DNA of 64,000 nt, taken from assembly GCA_965247225.1 (NCBI GenBank), contig CBDFGT010000019.1, forward strand, positions 166,033-230,032, read 5' to 3'. The notes under the pieces are model-generated. The model saw only the letters and a list, made by a program, of their open reading frames with translations. It was not told where the DNA came from and did not search any database. The stretch is from CBDFGT01 sp965247225 (GTDB lineage: Bacteria > Pseudomonadota > Alphaproteobacteria > Rhizobiales > Rhizobiaceae). Within the stretch, counting starts at the first letter, position 1; every line of letters starts with the position of its first letter. Below, in pieces: positions 1 through 10,300 of this stretch. Both the position numbers and the translations under genes were made by a program.

Positions 1-1
1 T

Positions 2-589
2 CCGGTGGTGGACGATGAGGATACGGTGATCGGTGCCGTGCAGGCAAAAGACATTCTGGAGGCGGCCCTGTCCAAATCCTCTTTCACATTGCGGGATTTC
101 ATCAAGGACATCCACACGCTGCCGGAAACGACCTCATGCCTTAAAGTGCTGGAAACCTTCAAGGAATCCAGGATTCAGCTCGCCATCATTGTTGACGAAT
201 ACGGAAGCACCGAAGGCATTGTCACAACGGCAGATATTCTGGAAGCCATTATCGGAATCATACCCTCCAACTATGATGACGTCGAGCATGCGCTCATCCT
301 GGAGCGTGAAGACGGCAGCTTCCTGATTGATGGACGCACACCTGCCCATGAAATCCAGCTGTATTTCGGACTTGATGATTTCGACGGTGAAGGCGATTTT
401 GAAACCATTGCCGGTTACATGGTCCAGCAATTGCGCAAGACCCCGCAGGAGGGCGATGTGCTGGAGCGATTCGGCTACCGGCTTGAAATCGTCGATATGG
501 ATGGACGCCGGATCGACAAGATTTTGATGCAGCAGATCACACCGGACTTGCAAAATCCTGACAGGGATCGCGATGACAGCGTCGTCTGA
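2..589 (+). CDS. CorC/HlyC-type CBS-domain transporter protein, 3' part
   Basis: C-terminal part of a hemolysin-type (CorC/TlyC, UPF0053) membrane protein; the frame is open through the window edge, so the start is missing. Visible first is the end of a CBS-domain pair (about residues 1-85, with IVDEYGSTEGIVT, the usual second-CBS wording). A CorC_HlyC domain follows (about 95-175, with EREDGSFLIDGRTP and GDFETIAGYM). In this family these domains are cytosolic and follow an N-terminal DUF21 membrane domain, which would lie upstream. Members are linked to magnesium, cobalt or sodium export; the substrate cannot be told here. About 107 bp separate it from glmU, on the same strand. Confidence 0.85.
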   Translation, partial: PVVDDEDTVIGAVQAKDILEAALSKSSFTLRDFIKDIHTLPETTSCLKVLETFKESRIQLAIIVDEYGSTEGIVTTADILEAIIGIIPSNYDDVEHALILEREDGSFLIDGRTPAHEIQLYFGLDDFDGEGDFETIAGYMVQQLRKTPQEGDVLERFGYRLEIVDMDGRRIDKILMQQITPDLQNPDRDRDDSVV

Positions 590-696
590 AACCATTTCCG
601 CAAATGCAGAGGCGCGGGCTTCTGAAAGTTTCATGACTTCCATTTACAGCCTGTTCTGTTATGAAACTGGCAAATATGTGAGGGTGGAGAAACAGC

Positions 697-2061
697 ATGA
701 AACGTACGTGTCTGGCAATCGTTCTGGCCGCAGGGGAAAGCACGAGGATGAAATCCTCCCTGTCCAAAGTGCTGCATCCTGTTGCCAACCGTGCAATGAT
801 TGCCCATGTAACCGGCGCGCTCGCTGAAGCCGGCATCCTGTCTGTTGCATTGGTTGTCGGTCGCGACGCGGAGAAGGTCAAAGATTCTGCCAGAGTTGGC
901 GATCTGCAAATCGAGGCCTTTTACCAGAAAGAACGCCTTGGTACCGGCAACGCGGTTCTGGCCGCACGTGCCGCCATTGAACGCGGCTATGACGACATTC
1001 TGGTGGTTTTTGGTGACACACCGTTGATTACCGCCGCCCCTTTGCTGGAATCCCGTGCAGCTCTGGCTGCAGGCAGCGATGTTGTGGTGATCGGCTTTCG
1101 CACACGTGACCCGGCAGGCTATGGTCGCCTGCTGATGCAGGGCGAGGAGCTCACGGCCATCCGCGAACACAAGGACGCAACAGAGGCCGAGCGCGCGATC
1201 CAGTTCTGCAATGGCGGCCTGATGGCCCTGAATGGCCAGAAGGCGCTGGATCTTCTCGACCGGATTGGCAACGACAATGCCAAGGGTGAATATTATCTGA
1301 CGGATGTGGTGGAAATTGCCAGATCGCAGGGCGGCAAGGCTGTGGCAATTGAAGCGCCGGAAAGCGAATTGACGGGCTGCAACAACCGGGCAGAACTGGC
1401 CCAGATCGAAGCCCTGTGGCAGCATCGCCGTCGTCACGAGATGATGGTCTCCGGCGTATCAATGATTGCGCCCGAAACGGTATTCCTGTCCTATGATACG
1501 AAGATCGGTGTTGATGTGACAATCGAGCCGAACGTGGTGTTTGGACCGGGCGTTACGGTGGAATCCGGCGCTGTTATCCATGCGTTTTCGCATCTGGAAG
1601 GGGCCATTGTCCGCTCGGGGGCGACCGTTGGCCCCTTTGCCCGGCTGCGACCGGGGGCTGATCTGGGTGAAAATTCCAGGGTTGGCAATTTCTGCGAGGT
1701 CAAGAAGGCGGAAATCGGGGCGGGGGCAAAGGTCAACCATCTCTCCTATATCGGCGATGCCTTTGTCGGGGCTGAAACCAATATCGGCGCAGGCACCATT
1801 ACCTGCAATTATGACGGGCTGAACAAACACATCACCCGTATCGGCAAGAATGCCTTCATCGGTTCCAATTCAGCGCTTGTTGCGCCCATTGCCATTGGAA
1901 ACGGTGCCTATGTGGCATCCGGAAGTGTGGTCACCGAGGATGTACCGGATGATGCTGTTGCCTTCGGACGAGCCAGGCAGGAAAACAAGCCGGGTCGAGC
2001 GGTCATCATCCGCGAGCGGATCAACGCGCTCAAGGCAGCTCTGAAAAAAACTGTTGTTTGA
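697..2061 (+). CDS. glmU: Bifunctional UDP-GlcNAc pyrophosphorylase / glucosamine-1-phosphate N-acetyltransferase
   Basis: Makes UDP-N-acetylglucosamine, the precursor of peptidoglycan and lipid A, in two cytosolic steps: acetylation of glucosamine-1-phosphate, then uridylylation. The 454-aa length is normal for GlmU. The N-terminal nucleotidyltransferase carries LAAGESTRMKSSLSKVLH near residues 9-26; the usual GTRM and PK are ESTRM and SK here. The C-terminal half is a left-handed beta helix of hexapeptide repeats with the acetyltransferase segment VNHLSYIGDA (His is the expected base) and NIGAGTITCNYDG. GlmS, which makes the glucosamine-6-phosphate feeding this route, follows 104 bp downstream; this glmU-glmS pairing is common in Hyphomicrobiales. 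Confidence 0.96.
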   Translation: MKRTCLAIVLAAGESTRMKSSLSKVLHPVANRAMIAHVTGALAEAGILSVALVVGRDAEKVKDSARVGDLQIEAFYQKERLGTGNAVLAARAAIERGYDDILVVFGDTPLITAAPLLESRAALAAGSDVVVIGFRTRDPAGYGRLLMQGEELTAIREHKDATEAERAIQFCNGGLMALNGQKALDLLDRIGNDNAKGEYYLTDVVEIARSQGGKAVAIEAPESELTGCNNRAELAQIEALWQHRRRHEMMVSGVSMIAPETVFLSYDTKIGVDVTIEPNVVFGPGVTVESGAVIHAFSHLEGAIVRSGATVGPFARLRPGADLGENSRVGNFCEVKKAEIGAGAKVNHLSYIGDAFVGAETNIGAGTITCNYDGLNKHITRIGKNAFIGSNSALVAPIAIGNGAYVASGSVVTEDVPDDAVAFGRARQENKPGRAVIIRERINALKAALKKTVV

Positions 2062-2165
2062 AGTCGCGTTACGGTCTGAAATCGAAAGTGACAGCCCGTA
2101 TCATTGCCTTGCTGTGAAAATTTGCTACCAAGGCGCACAATACATTTTCAGATCTGGAGCATTGC

Positions 2166-3995
2166 ATGTGTGGAATTGTGGGCATTGTCGGGAACAGGCC
2201 AGTCTCGACGCGATTGGTTGATGCCCTGAAACGGCTCGAATATCGTGGTTATGATTCTGCAGGTGTTGCCACCATTCACGATGGCATGTTTGGTCGTATC
2301 CGTGCCGAGGGCAAGCTGTTCAATCTCGAAGCCAAGCTTGACAGGACACCGCTCCATGGCCTGATCGGTATTGCCCACACCCGCTGGGCAACACATGGTG
2401 CACCGACGGAAGCCAATGCACATCCGCATTTTTCCGATGGCGTTGCCATTGTCCACAATGGCATCATCGAAAACTTCTCCGAACTGCGGGACGAATTGCA
2501 GGCCGACGGCGTGACCTTCCTGTCGCAAACGGATACGGAAGTCGTCTCCCAGCTTCTGGCCAAAGCGTTGCGCACCGGCCTTGGACCGAAACAGGCCATG
2601 CAGACGGTTCTGAAGCGTTTGACGGGTGCCTATGCCCTGGCCGTGATTTTTGAGAACGACCCGGAGACCATCATGGCCTCCCGTTCAGGTCCGCCGCTCG
2701 CCATCGGTTATGGCAAGGGGGAAATGTATCTGGGCTCGGACGCAATAGCGCTCGCCCCCTTTACCAATGATATCTGCTATCTGCATGATGGTGACTGGGC
2801 GATCATTACAGCGTCCGACGCACAGATCATGGATGCCGATGGGCATCCTGTTGTACGGCAGCGCCAGATTTCCTCCACAACATCCTTCATGGTCGACAAG
2901 GGCAACCACCGCCATTTCATGGAAAAGGAAATCTACGAGCAGCCGGAAGTCATTTCCCATGCGCTGGCACAGTATGTCGATTTTTCAACACATTGCATCA
3001 AACCGGCTGCAACGGCAGGAATCGATTTTTCCAAGGTGACGTCCCTGGCCATGTCGGCCTGCGGCACAGCCTATCTCGCTGGCCTTGTCGGCAAATACTG
3101 GTTCGAGCGCTATGCAAGACTGCCGGTCGAAATCGATGTCGCGTCCGAGTTCCGCTACCGTGAAATGCCGCTTTCGCCCACGTCGGCGGCCCTGTTCATT
3201 TCCCAGTCCGGCGAGACAGCCGATACTTTGGCCTGCCTGCAATATTGCAAGAGCAATGGGCTCAAAATCGGCACCGTCGTCAATGTGCGCGAATCGACCA
3301 TGGCACGCGAGGCAGATGCCGTCTTTCCGATCATGGCCGGTCCGGAAATCGGCGTGGCGTCCACAAAAGCCTTCACCTGCATGCTGACCGTTCTGGCAAC
3401 ACTGGCCATTGCTGCCGGTCGTTCACGCGGCACCGTCAGCCTGGCGGCAGAAAAGGAAATGGTGCGTCATCTGGTTGAAATGCCGCGCATCATGAGCCAT
3501 GTGCTCAATCGCATCCAGCCGGACCTGGAAAGCCTGTCACGTGATCTGTCAAAATACAAGGATGTCCTCTATCTTGGCCGGGGCACCAGCTTCCCGCTGG
3601 CACTGGAAGGCGCCCTGAAACTGAAAGAAATTTCCTACATCCATGCGGAGGGCTATGCCGCAGGCGAGCTGAAACATGGTCCGATTGCCCTGATCGATGA
3701 AAACATGCCGGTCATTGTGATTGCACCGTTTGACCGGTTTTTCGAGAAAACCATTTCCAATATGCAGGAAGTGGCAGCCCGGGGCGGCAAGATCATTTTC
3801 ATTACCGATGAAAAGGGGGCAGCAGCCTCTAAACTGGCAACGATGCGCACAATCGTGCTGCCCGATGTTGATGGAATCATTGCGCCGATGGTCTTTTCAC
3901 TGCCCATTCAGCTTTTGGCCTATCACACAGCCGTATTCATGGGTACGGATGTGGACCAGCCGCGCAATCTGGCCAAATCCGTAACAGTTGAATAA
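2166..3995 (+). CDS. glmS: Glutamine-fructose-6-phosphate aminotransferase (isomerizing)
   Basis: Converts fructose-6-phosphate and glutamine to glucosamine-6-phosphate, the first committed step to UDP-GlcNAc. The 609-aa protein starts MCGIVGIVG, so Cys2 is available as the N-terminal nucleophile of the class II glutaminase domain once Met is removed. The glutaminase domain runs to about residue 220 (RGYDSAG and THGAPTEANAHPH are visible). Two SIS isomerase domains follow (SACGTAYLAG, SQSGETADT, GRGTSFPLALEGALKLKE), and the end is PRNLAKSVTVE, the family's usual C terminus. I saw no glmS ribozyme upstream, as expected outside Firmicutes. Confidence 0.97.
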   Translation: MCGIVGIVGNRPVSTRLVDALKRLEYRGYDSAGVATIHDGMFGRIRAEGKLFNLEAKLDRTPLHGLIGIAHTRWATHGAPTEANAHPHFSDGVAIVHNGIIENFSELRDELQADGVTFLSQTDTEVVSQLLAKALRTGLGPKQAMQTVLKRLTGAYALAVIFENDPETIMASRSGPPLAIGYGKGEMYLGSDAIALAPFTNDICYLHDGDWAIITASDAQIMDADGHPVVRQRQISSTTSFMVDKGNHRHFMEKEIYEQPEVISHALAQYVDFSTHCIKPAATAGIDFSKVTSLAMSACGTAYLAGLVGKYWFERYARLPVEIDVASEFRYREMPLSPTSAALFISQSGETADTLACLQYCKSNGLKIGTVVNVRESTMAREADAVFPIMAGPEIGVASTKAFTCMLTVLATLAIAAGRSRGTVSLAAEKEMVRHLVEMPRIMSHVLNRIQPDLESLSRDLSKYKDVLYLGRGTSFPLALEGALKLKEISYIHAEGYAAGELKHGPIALIDENMPVIVIAPFDRFFEKTISNMQEVAARGGKIIFITDEKGAAASKLATMRTIVLPDVDGIIAPMVFSLPIQLLAYHTAVFMGTDVDQPRNLAKSVTVE

Positions 3996-4098
3996 AGTCA
4001 TCTTGTGCAACGCAGCAATATGGCGATAGACTGACATGACAAGGCGGGCAGGGATCTCCCTGACCCGTGCGCCCCTGTCAGATTACCGGACACCAGCA

Positions 4099-4785
4099 AT
4101 GACCGAAAAGCCAAAACGCCCGTCCATTGCCCATCGCTTGCGCAACAATTTCCTCACCGGGCTGGTCATCTGCGCGCCTGTTGCCATCACCATATGGATT
4201 TCCTGGTCTTTCATCCTGTGGGCTGACAGCTGGGTGAAACCGTATCTTCCGTCAAGGTTCAGTCCGGACACCTATTTGCCGTTTCCAGTGCCCGGCTTTG
4301 GCCTGTTGATGGCGCTTGTGGCGATCACGCTCATCGGTTTTCTGGGGGCCAATCTGATCGGTCGCTCGATTGTGGCATTCGGGGAATCCATTCTGCATCG
4401 CATGCCGCTGGTGCGTGGACTCTACAAGGGATTGAAGCAGATCTTCACCTCCGTTCTGCAGGAACAGTCCGGCTCGTTCAAAAAGGCAGCGATGATTGAA
4501 TATCCGGGCCCGGGTCTCTGGTCGCTTGTGTTTGTGGCAACCGACGCCAGTGGCGAAATTGCTGCGAAATTTAATGAGCGCGGCATGGAGATGGTCGCGG
4601 TTTTTCTGCCGCCGTCCCCCTTGCCGACGGCGGGCTTCATCATCTTTGTCGAGAAGTCCAAGCTGATGGTGCTGGATATGTCGGTCGAAAATGCCGCCAA
4701 ACTTGTTGTGTCCGGCGGTATTGTGGTTCCGGATTATATGCCGGTGGCAGCGGCAGAAAATAAAAGCCTCCGTCACACAGACTGA
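4099..4785 (+). CDS. DUF502 family membrane protein
   Basis: Inner-membrane protein of the DUF502 family, function unknown. Two hydrophobic segments are clear: FLTGLVICAPVAITIWISW near residue 17 and FGLLMALVAITLIGFLGANL near residue 70. A soluble C-terminal domain follows with family wording (HRMPLVRGLYKGLKQIF, VEKSKLMVLDMSVE, AKLVVSGGIVVPD). The frame is open from an ATG at 4036, which would add 21 residues. I prefer 4099 because homologues start close to MTEKP. It ends 8 bp from the end of recG on the other strand, with no obvious terminator between. Confidence 0.85.
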   Translation: MTEKPKRPSIAHRLRNNFLTGLVICAPVAITIWISWSFILWADSWVKPYLPSRFSPDTYLPFPVPGFGLLMALVAITLIGFLGANLIGRSIVAFGESILHRMPLVRGLYKGLKQIFTSVLQEQSGSFKKAAMIEYPGPGLWSLVFVATDASGEIAAKFNERGMEMVAVFLPPSPLPTAGFIIFVEKSKLMVLDMSVENAAKLVVSGGIVVPDYMPVAAAENKSLRHTD

Positions 4786-4793
4786 TATCTGGT

Positions 4794-6899
4794 TTATCCT
4801 GCATTCAGAAACCGGATGGCCTCATCCCGGCGATAGAAATAGAGAAGCACCCGCAGCGCCTCACCGCGCGGTGACACAAGCTCCGGGTCACGCTCGATCA
4901 TATAAGCGGCGTCCTTGCGGGCAATGTCCAGCAGATCGCCATGAGCCTCCAGACTGGCCAGACGAAATCCGGGCGTGCCGGATTGCCGTGTTCCCAGCAG
5001 CTCACCTTCGCCGCGCAGGCGCAGATCCTCTTCGGCCAGGAGGAAACCGTCTTCCGAATCACGCAGGATTCCAAGCCGCGCCTTGCCATTTTCGCTGAGC
5101 GGGCCTTTGTAAAGCAGAATGCAGGACGACGCTTCGGCACCGCGCCCCACACGGCCGCGCAACTGGTGCAATTGTGCCAGTCCGAAGCGCTCGGCATGCT
5201 CGATCACCATGATCGTCGCGTCCGGCACATCCACGCCCACCTCGACGACGGTGGTTGCCACCAGAAGCCGGATCTCGCCATTTTTGAAAGCCAGCATGGC
5301 AGCGTCTTTTTCAGCGCTGCTCATGCGGCCATGGATCAGTCCGACAGTTTTTCCGAACGCCGGGACCAGGCTTTTGTGACGCTCATCCGCCGACATCAGG
5401 TCAACTTCCTCGGATTCCTCCACAAGAGGGCAGATCCAGTAGGCTTTCTTCCCGTCGGCAACAGCATTTTTGAGCCGGGTAACGATATCTCCAATCCGTT
5501 CATCCGGTACAACAACGGTCTGGATCGGCTTGCGCCCCGCCGGCTTTTCCGTCAGTTTCGAGACGTCCATATCGCCAAAGGCCGCCAGTACCAGCGTGCG
5601 CGGTATGGGGGTGGCTGTCATCACCAGCATATGGGGTGTATTGCCCTTGGCTGTCAGTCGGAGGCGCTGGTGCACGCCGAAGCGATGCTGCTCGTCGACC
5701 ACCGCCAGCAGGATATTGTGATAGAGCACCGTATCCTGAAACAGCGCATGCGTTCCGATGATGATCTGCGCCTCGCCACTGGCAATCCGCTCCAGGATGA
5801 CCTGCCGTTCGCTGCCCCTGGTGCGGCCGGTCAGAATATCAATGCAGACCCCGGCACTGGCCACCATTTTCGAGATGGTCGCAAAATGCTGGCGGGCGAG
5901 AATCTCGGTTGGCGCCATCAGCACAGCCTGTCCGCCGCCTTCCACAGCCGCCAGCATCGCCATCAGCGCAACAGCCGTCTTGCCCGAGCCGACATCGCCC
6001 TGCAACAGGCGCAACATCCGGTCATTGCCAGCCATATCTTTGAGAATATCGGCAATGGCCGCTGTCTGGCTGCCGGTCAGCGAAAAGGGCAGGGCTTCCA
6101 GCACCCTTGTGCTCAAAAGACCTGTTGCATGAACCGGGTTGCCGGCCGTCCTGCGCAGCCTCTGGCGCACCAGAGACAGCGACAATTGCCCGGCCAGAAA
6201 TTCATCATAGGCCAGACGCCTCCGTGCAGGATTCTGCAGGTCAACATCGGCCTGGTCGCGCGGGGCATGCAGCCGCTCGAAACTCGCCTTCACGCTTGCA
6301 AATCCCTGCCTGGTGACAAGCGGTCCATCCAGCCATTCGGGCAGATCCGGCATGCGGCCAAGCGCGCCATCTATCGCTTTTTTCAGAACTTTGGGCGAAA
6401 GACCCGCCGTCAGGGGATAGACCGGCTCGACCAGCGGCAGATCGGCTGCATCCGTTTCCTGCACGATATAATCGGGATGAACCATCGATGGGCGACCGTT
6501 GAACCAGTCCACCTTGCCGGACACCATAACGGTCGAATCAACCGGCAGCAGTTTTTCCAGCCATGGCTGCTTGGCCCGGAAGAAAACCAGTGCCAGTTCG
6601 CCGGTATCATCTTGCAGGAACACCCGGTACGGTACATTGGTTTTGCCGCGTGGCGGCGGCTGGTGCCGGTCTACCCGCGCCCGGATGGTAACGATGGTTC
6701 CCTGGGGTGAAAGTGCGATACCCGGCTGCTTGCGCCTGTCGATCAGCGAATGCGGCACATGCAGGATCAGATCCAGAACCCGGCAATCATCAACGCTCTC
6801 GCGGCCAAACAGGCGTGCGAACAGGTCTCCCAGTTTTGGACCAATGCCCGGAAGGGAGGAAAGCGGCGCAAACAGCGGATCAAGAAGGGTCGGACGCAT
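4794..6899 (-). CDS. recG: ATP-dependent DNA helicase RecG
   Basis: Branch-migrating helicase that remodels stalled replication forks and Holliday junctions. The 701 aa match the family. The N-terminal wedge/OB region occupies about residues 1-200 (IGPKLGDLFARLFG, then an OB fold). The helicase core has Walker A LLQGDVGSGKTAVALMAML near residue 293, a DEQH box (VVDEQHRFGVHQR), TATPIPRTL, and helicase C motifs ending QLRGRVGRG. It is transcribed toward the DUF502 gene and divergently from sdhE. Confidence 0.96.
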   Translation of the reverse strand: MRPTLLDPLFAPLSSLPGIGPKLGDLFARLFGRESVDDCRVLDLILHVPHSLIDRRKQPGIALSPQGTIVTIRARVDRHQPPPRGKTNVPYRVFLQDDTGELALVFFRAKQPWLEKLLPVDSTVMVSGKVDWFNGRPSMVHPDYIVQETDAADLPLVEPVYPLTAGLSPKVLKKAIDGALGRMPDLPEWLDGPLVTRQGFASVKASFERLHAPRDQADVDLQNPARRRLAYDEFLAGQLSLSLVRQRLRRTAGNPVHATGLLSTRVLEALPFSLTGSQTAAIADILKDMAGNDRMLRLLQGDVGSGKTAVALMAMLAAVEGGGQAVLMAPTEILARQHFATISKMVASAGVCIDILTGRTRGSERQVILERIASGEAQIIIGTHALFQDTVLYHNILLAVVDEQHRFGVHQRLRLTAKGNTPHMLVMTATPIPRTLVLAAFGDMDVSKLTEKPAGRKPIQTVVVPDERIGDIVTRLKNAVADGKKAYWICPLVEESEEVDLMSADERHKSLVPAFGKTVGLIHGRMSSAEKDAAMLAFKNGEIRLLVATTVVEVGVDVPDATIMVIEHAERFGLAQLHQLRGRVGRGAEASSCILLYKGPLSENGKARLGILRDSEDGFLLAEEDLRLRGEGELLGTRQSGTPGFRLASLEAHGDLLDIARKDAAYMIERDPELVSPRGEALRVLLYFYRRDEAIRFLNAG

Positions 6900-7011
6900 C
6901 GCTTTAATTGCCTTGGAAAATCATTGTTTGGCAAGTCATCAAATTCAGGAACCAGAGGCTGACATGGAGGAATTCAACGTTTATAGAAGGCCTCCCTCAA
7001 AGGATAGATCC

Positions 7012-7335
7012 ATGACCGGTACCACACGTTCCAGCGCAGAGCTTTCCCCCCGCAGACGCCGCATTCTTTTTCGTGCCTGGCATCGCGGCATCCGTGAAAT
7101 GGATCTGGTTCTGGGCCAGTTTGCCGATGCGGAAATCGCGGACCTGCCGGAAAACGAACTTGACGCGCTGGAAGAGATCATGAACGAGCAGGATGCTGAC
7201 CTGATCAGATGGGTGATCGGTGCCGAGCCCGTGCCATCACAATTTGATGGTCCACTCTTCACAAAAATTGCCTCCTATCGCCCGGATTTTGATCCCGTGA
7301 CCTTTGAAACCCTGAAAACAGCGGGCAAGATCTGA
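7012..7335 (+). CDS. sdhE: Succinate dehydrogenase assembly factor (SdhE / DUF339)
   Basis: Small 107-aa protein that helps insert FAD covalently into the flavoprotein subunit of succinate dehydrogenase. The defining RGxxE motif is present (AWHRGIREMDLVLG, residues about 24-37), followed by an acidic helical C-terminal half, which fits the five-helix SdhE fold. The start at 7012 is preceded by AAAGGAT at a suitable distance; an in-frame ATG at 6964 would add 16 residues and looks less likely. The stop overlaps the mfd start by one base (TGATG), so the two are probably co-translated. Pairing sdhE with recG and mfd is a known alphaproteobacterial arrangement. Confidence 0.9.
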   Translation: MTGTTRSSAELSPRRRRILFRAWHRGIREMDLVLGQFADAEIADLPENELDALEEIMNEQDADLIRWVIGAEPVPSQFDGPLFTKIASYRPDFDPVTFETLKTAGKI

Positions 7336-10300
7336 TGACAGCCGGTTTTGATGCCAGCAAAATTGCGCAGACGCAGCAGCCGCTGACGATTGCCAATGTG
7401 CCGCCGGGGCTGGAGCCGCTGTTGCTGGCAGACATGGCCCGCACCGGTGCGCCTGTGGCCTATGTCATGTCGGATGGTCAGCATATGGCAGATCTGGAAC
7501 AGATGCTGTCATTTGTGGCACCCGATATTCCGGTCCTGAGCCTGCCTGCATGGGATTGTCTGCCCTATGACCGCGTATCGCCCAGCACCGATATTTCCGC
7601 CCGAAGGCTGGCAACCCTGTCTGCCCTGGTCGTACATGCGAGAAAGCCGCATGCCGCCATTGTCCTTGTGACGGTCAATGCCCTGCTGCAGAAGCTGGCA
7701 CCGCGCAATATCATTGACAGCATGACATTTTCGGCCCGTCCGGGTCAGGTCATCCGGATGAACGACATTGCCGCGCGGCTGGAACGCAACGGCTTTGACC
7801 GGGTGGCAACTGTGCGCGATGTTGGCGAGTTTGCCGTGCGTGGCGGTATTCTGGATGTCTTCGTGCCTGGTGACAGCGAGCCGGTGCGGCTTGATTTCTT
7901 TGGCGATACTCTGGAATCGCTGCGCTATTTCGATCCTGCCAGCCAGCGCACAACCGGGCAGGCCAAATCCCTCGACCTCAACCCGATGAGCGAGGTGTCG
8001 CTGACACCGGAGACCATCAGCCGGTTCCGGACCAATTATCTGGCAATGTTCGGTGCCACCACCAAGGAGGATGCACTCTACATCGCCGTCTCGGAAGGGC
8101 GGCGCTATGCCGGAATGGAACATTGGCTTCCGCTGTTTTATGGTGAGCTGGATACGGCCTTTGACTATCTGTCGCATTTTCGGATCGTTACGGACCACAC
8201 ATTGCGGGAGGCCGCCGAGGAGCGCTCCAGGCTGATTGCGGATTATTATGACGCCCGGGTGCAATCCGGAACCCCGCAAAAAGGCGGCATGGGGCAGGGT
8301 ACACCCTACAAGCCCGTGCCGCCGGACCGGCTTTATCTGGAGGCGGAGAAAGTGGCAGCCACGCTGGCTGCCCTGTCTGCCGTGCGCCTGACCCCGTTCA
8401 AGGAGCCGGACGGCGACAGCCGCCGCGTGATCACGCTTTCTGCGCAGACCGGCCCGCGCTGGGCCAAGACTGCGGGTGAGGATGACGCTGTTGAAAAGGT
8501 GAATGTGTTTGATGCGGCCGTCAAATATATAGCCGAAAAACGGGCGCAGGGCCGCAAGGTTCTGATCACCGGCTGGTCCGAGGGCTCGCTGGACCGGCTG
8601 TTGCAGGTGCTCAATGAACACGGTCTGGAAAAGATCAAGCCCATCAAGGCGCTGTCTGACATCCATGCCCTGCAAAAGGGTGAGGCCGCTTCCGCCATTC
8701 TCGGCATCGAAGCAGGCTTTGAGGCCGACGATCTGGTCGTGATCGGCGAACAGGATATTCTGGGCGACCGTATGGTGCGCCGCTCAAGGCGGCGCAAGCG
8801 CGGCGCGGATTTTATTGCTGAAGTGGCAGGTCTCGAAGAAGGCAGCATTGTTGTGCACGCCGAGCACGGTATCGGTCGTTTTGTGGGCCTGCGCACCATC
8901 GAGGCGGCCGGTGCGCCGCATGCCTGCCTGGAACTGCGCTATGCCGACGATGCCAAGCTCTACCTGCCGGTCGAAAACATCGATCTCCTGTCGCGCTACG
9001 GCTCGGAATCCTCTGATGCCCAACTGGACAAGCTGGGTGGTGTTGCCTGGCAGGCCCGCAAGGCCAGGCTGAAAAAACGTCTTCTGGATATGGCCGGAAC
9101 GCTGATCAGGATTGCAGCCGAACGCATGACACGTCATGCCACGATTCTGGCAACCCCTGATGGCATTTATGACGAATTTGCAGCCCGTTTCCCCTATGAT
9201 GAGACCGAGGACCAGCTGGCCACGATTGATGCTGTGCGCGAGGATCTGGCCGCAGGCAGGCCGATGGACCGTCTGGTCTGCGGCGATGTGGGCTTTGGCA
9301 AGACAGAAGTGGCGCTGCGGGCAGCCTTCATTGCCGCCATGAACGGCGTGCAGGTCGCCGTTGTTGTGCCGACAACACTTCTGGCACGCCAGCATTTCAA
9401 GACTTTCAGCGAACGTTTCCGGGGTCTGCCCATCCGCCTGCAGCAGGCCTCGCGGCTGGTGGGTGCCAGGGAACTGGCGCTCACAAAGAAGGAAATTTCC
9501 GAAGGCAAAACTGATATTGTGGTCGGTACCCATGCGCTTCTCGGCAGTTCGATCAAATTTGCCAATCTCGGCCTGCTGATTATCGATGAGGAACAGCATT
9601 TTGGCGTCAAGCACAAGGAACGGCTGAAAGAGCTGCGCGCCGATGTGCATGTGCTGACACTGTCAGCCACGCCAATTCCCAGAACGCTGCAACTGGCCAT
9701 GAGCGGTGTGCGTGAACTGTCGCTGATCACCACGCCGCCGGTGGACCGCATGGCCGTACGCACCTTCATTTCGCCCTTTGATGCCCTGGTCATCCGCGAG
9801 ACCCTGATGCGCGAGCATTTTCGCGGCGGCCAGAGTTTTTATGTCTGCCCGCGCGTGGCCGACCTGCCGGAAATCCACGATTTCCTTCAGGCGTCCGTAC
9901 CGGAATTGAAAGTGGCGATTGCCCACGGGCAGATGCCGCCAACCGAACTCGAAGACATTATGAATGCCTATTATGACGGGCAATATGATGTGCTTTTGTC
10001 CACCACCATCGTCGAGTCCGGTCTGGATGTGCCGCGCGCCAATACGCTGGTCGTGCATCGCGCCGACATGTTCGGTCTTGCACAGCTTTACCAGTTGCGC
10101 GGTCGCGTGGGCCGTTCCAAGGTTCGTGCCTTTGCGCTGTTCACGCTGCCGGTCAACCGGGTGCTGACGGCGACTGCCGACCGGCGCCTGAAAGTGCTGC
10201 AATCACTTGACACGCTGGGCGCAGGCTTCCAGCTTGCCAGCCACGATCTGGATATTCGCGGTGCCGGCAATCTTCTGGGCGAGGAACAGTCCGGCCATAT

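Noticed and set aside
4941..6710. Long plus-strand frame of 589 codons
   Set aside because: It lies entirely opposite recG, which has all helicase motifs; the frame is a codon-bias shadow.
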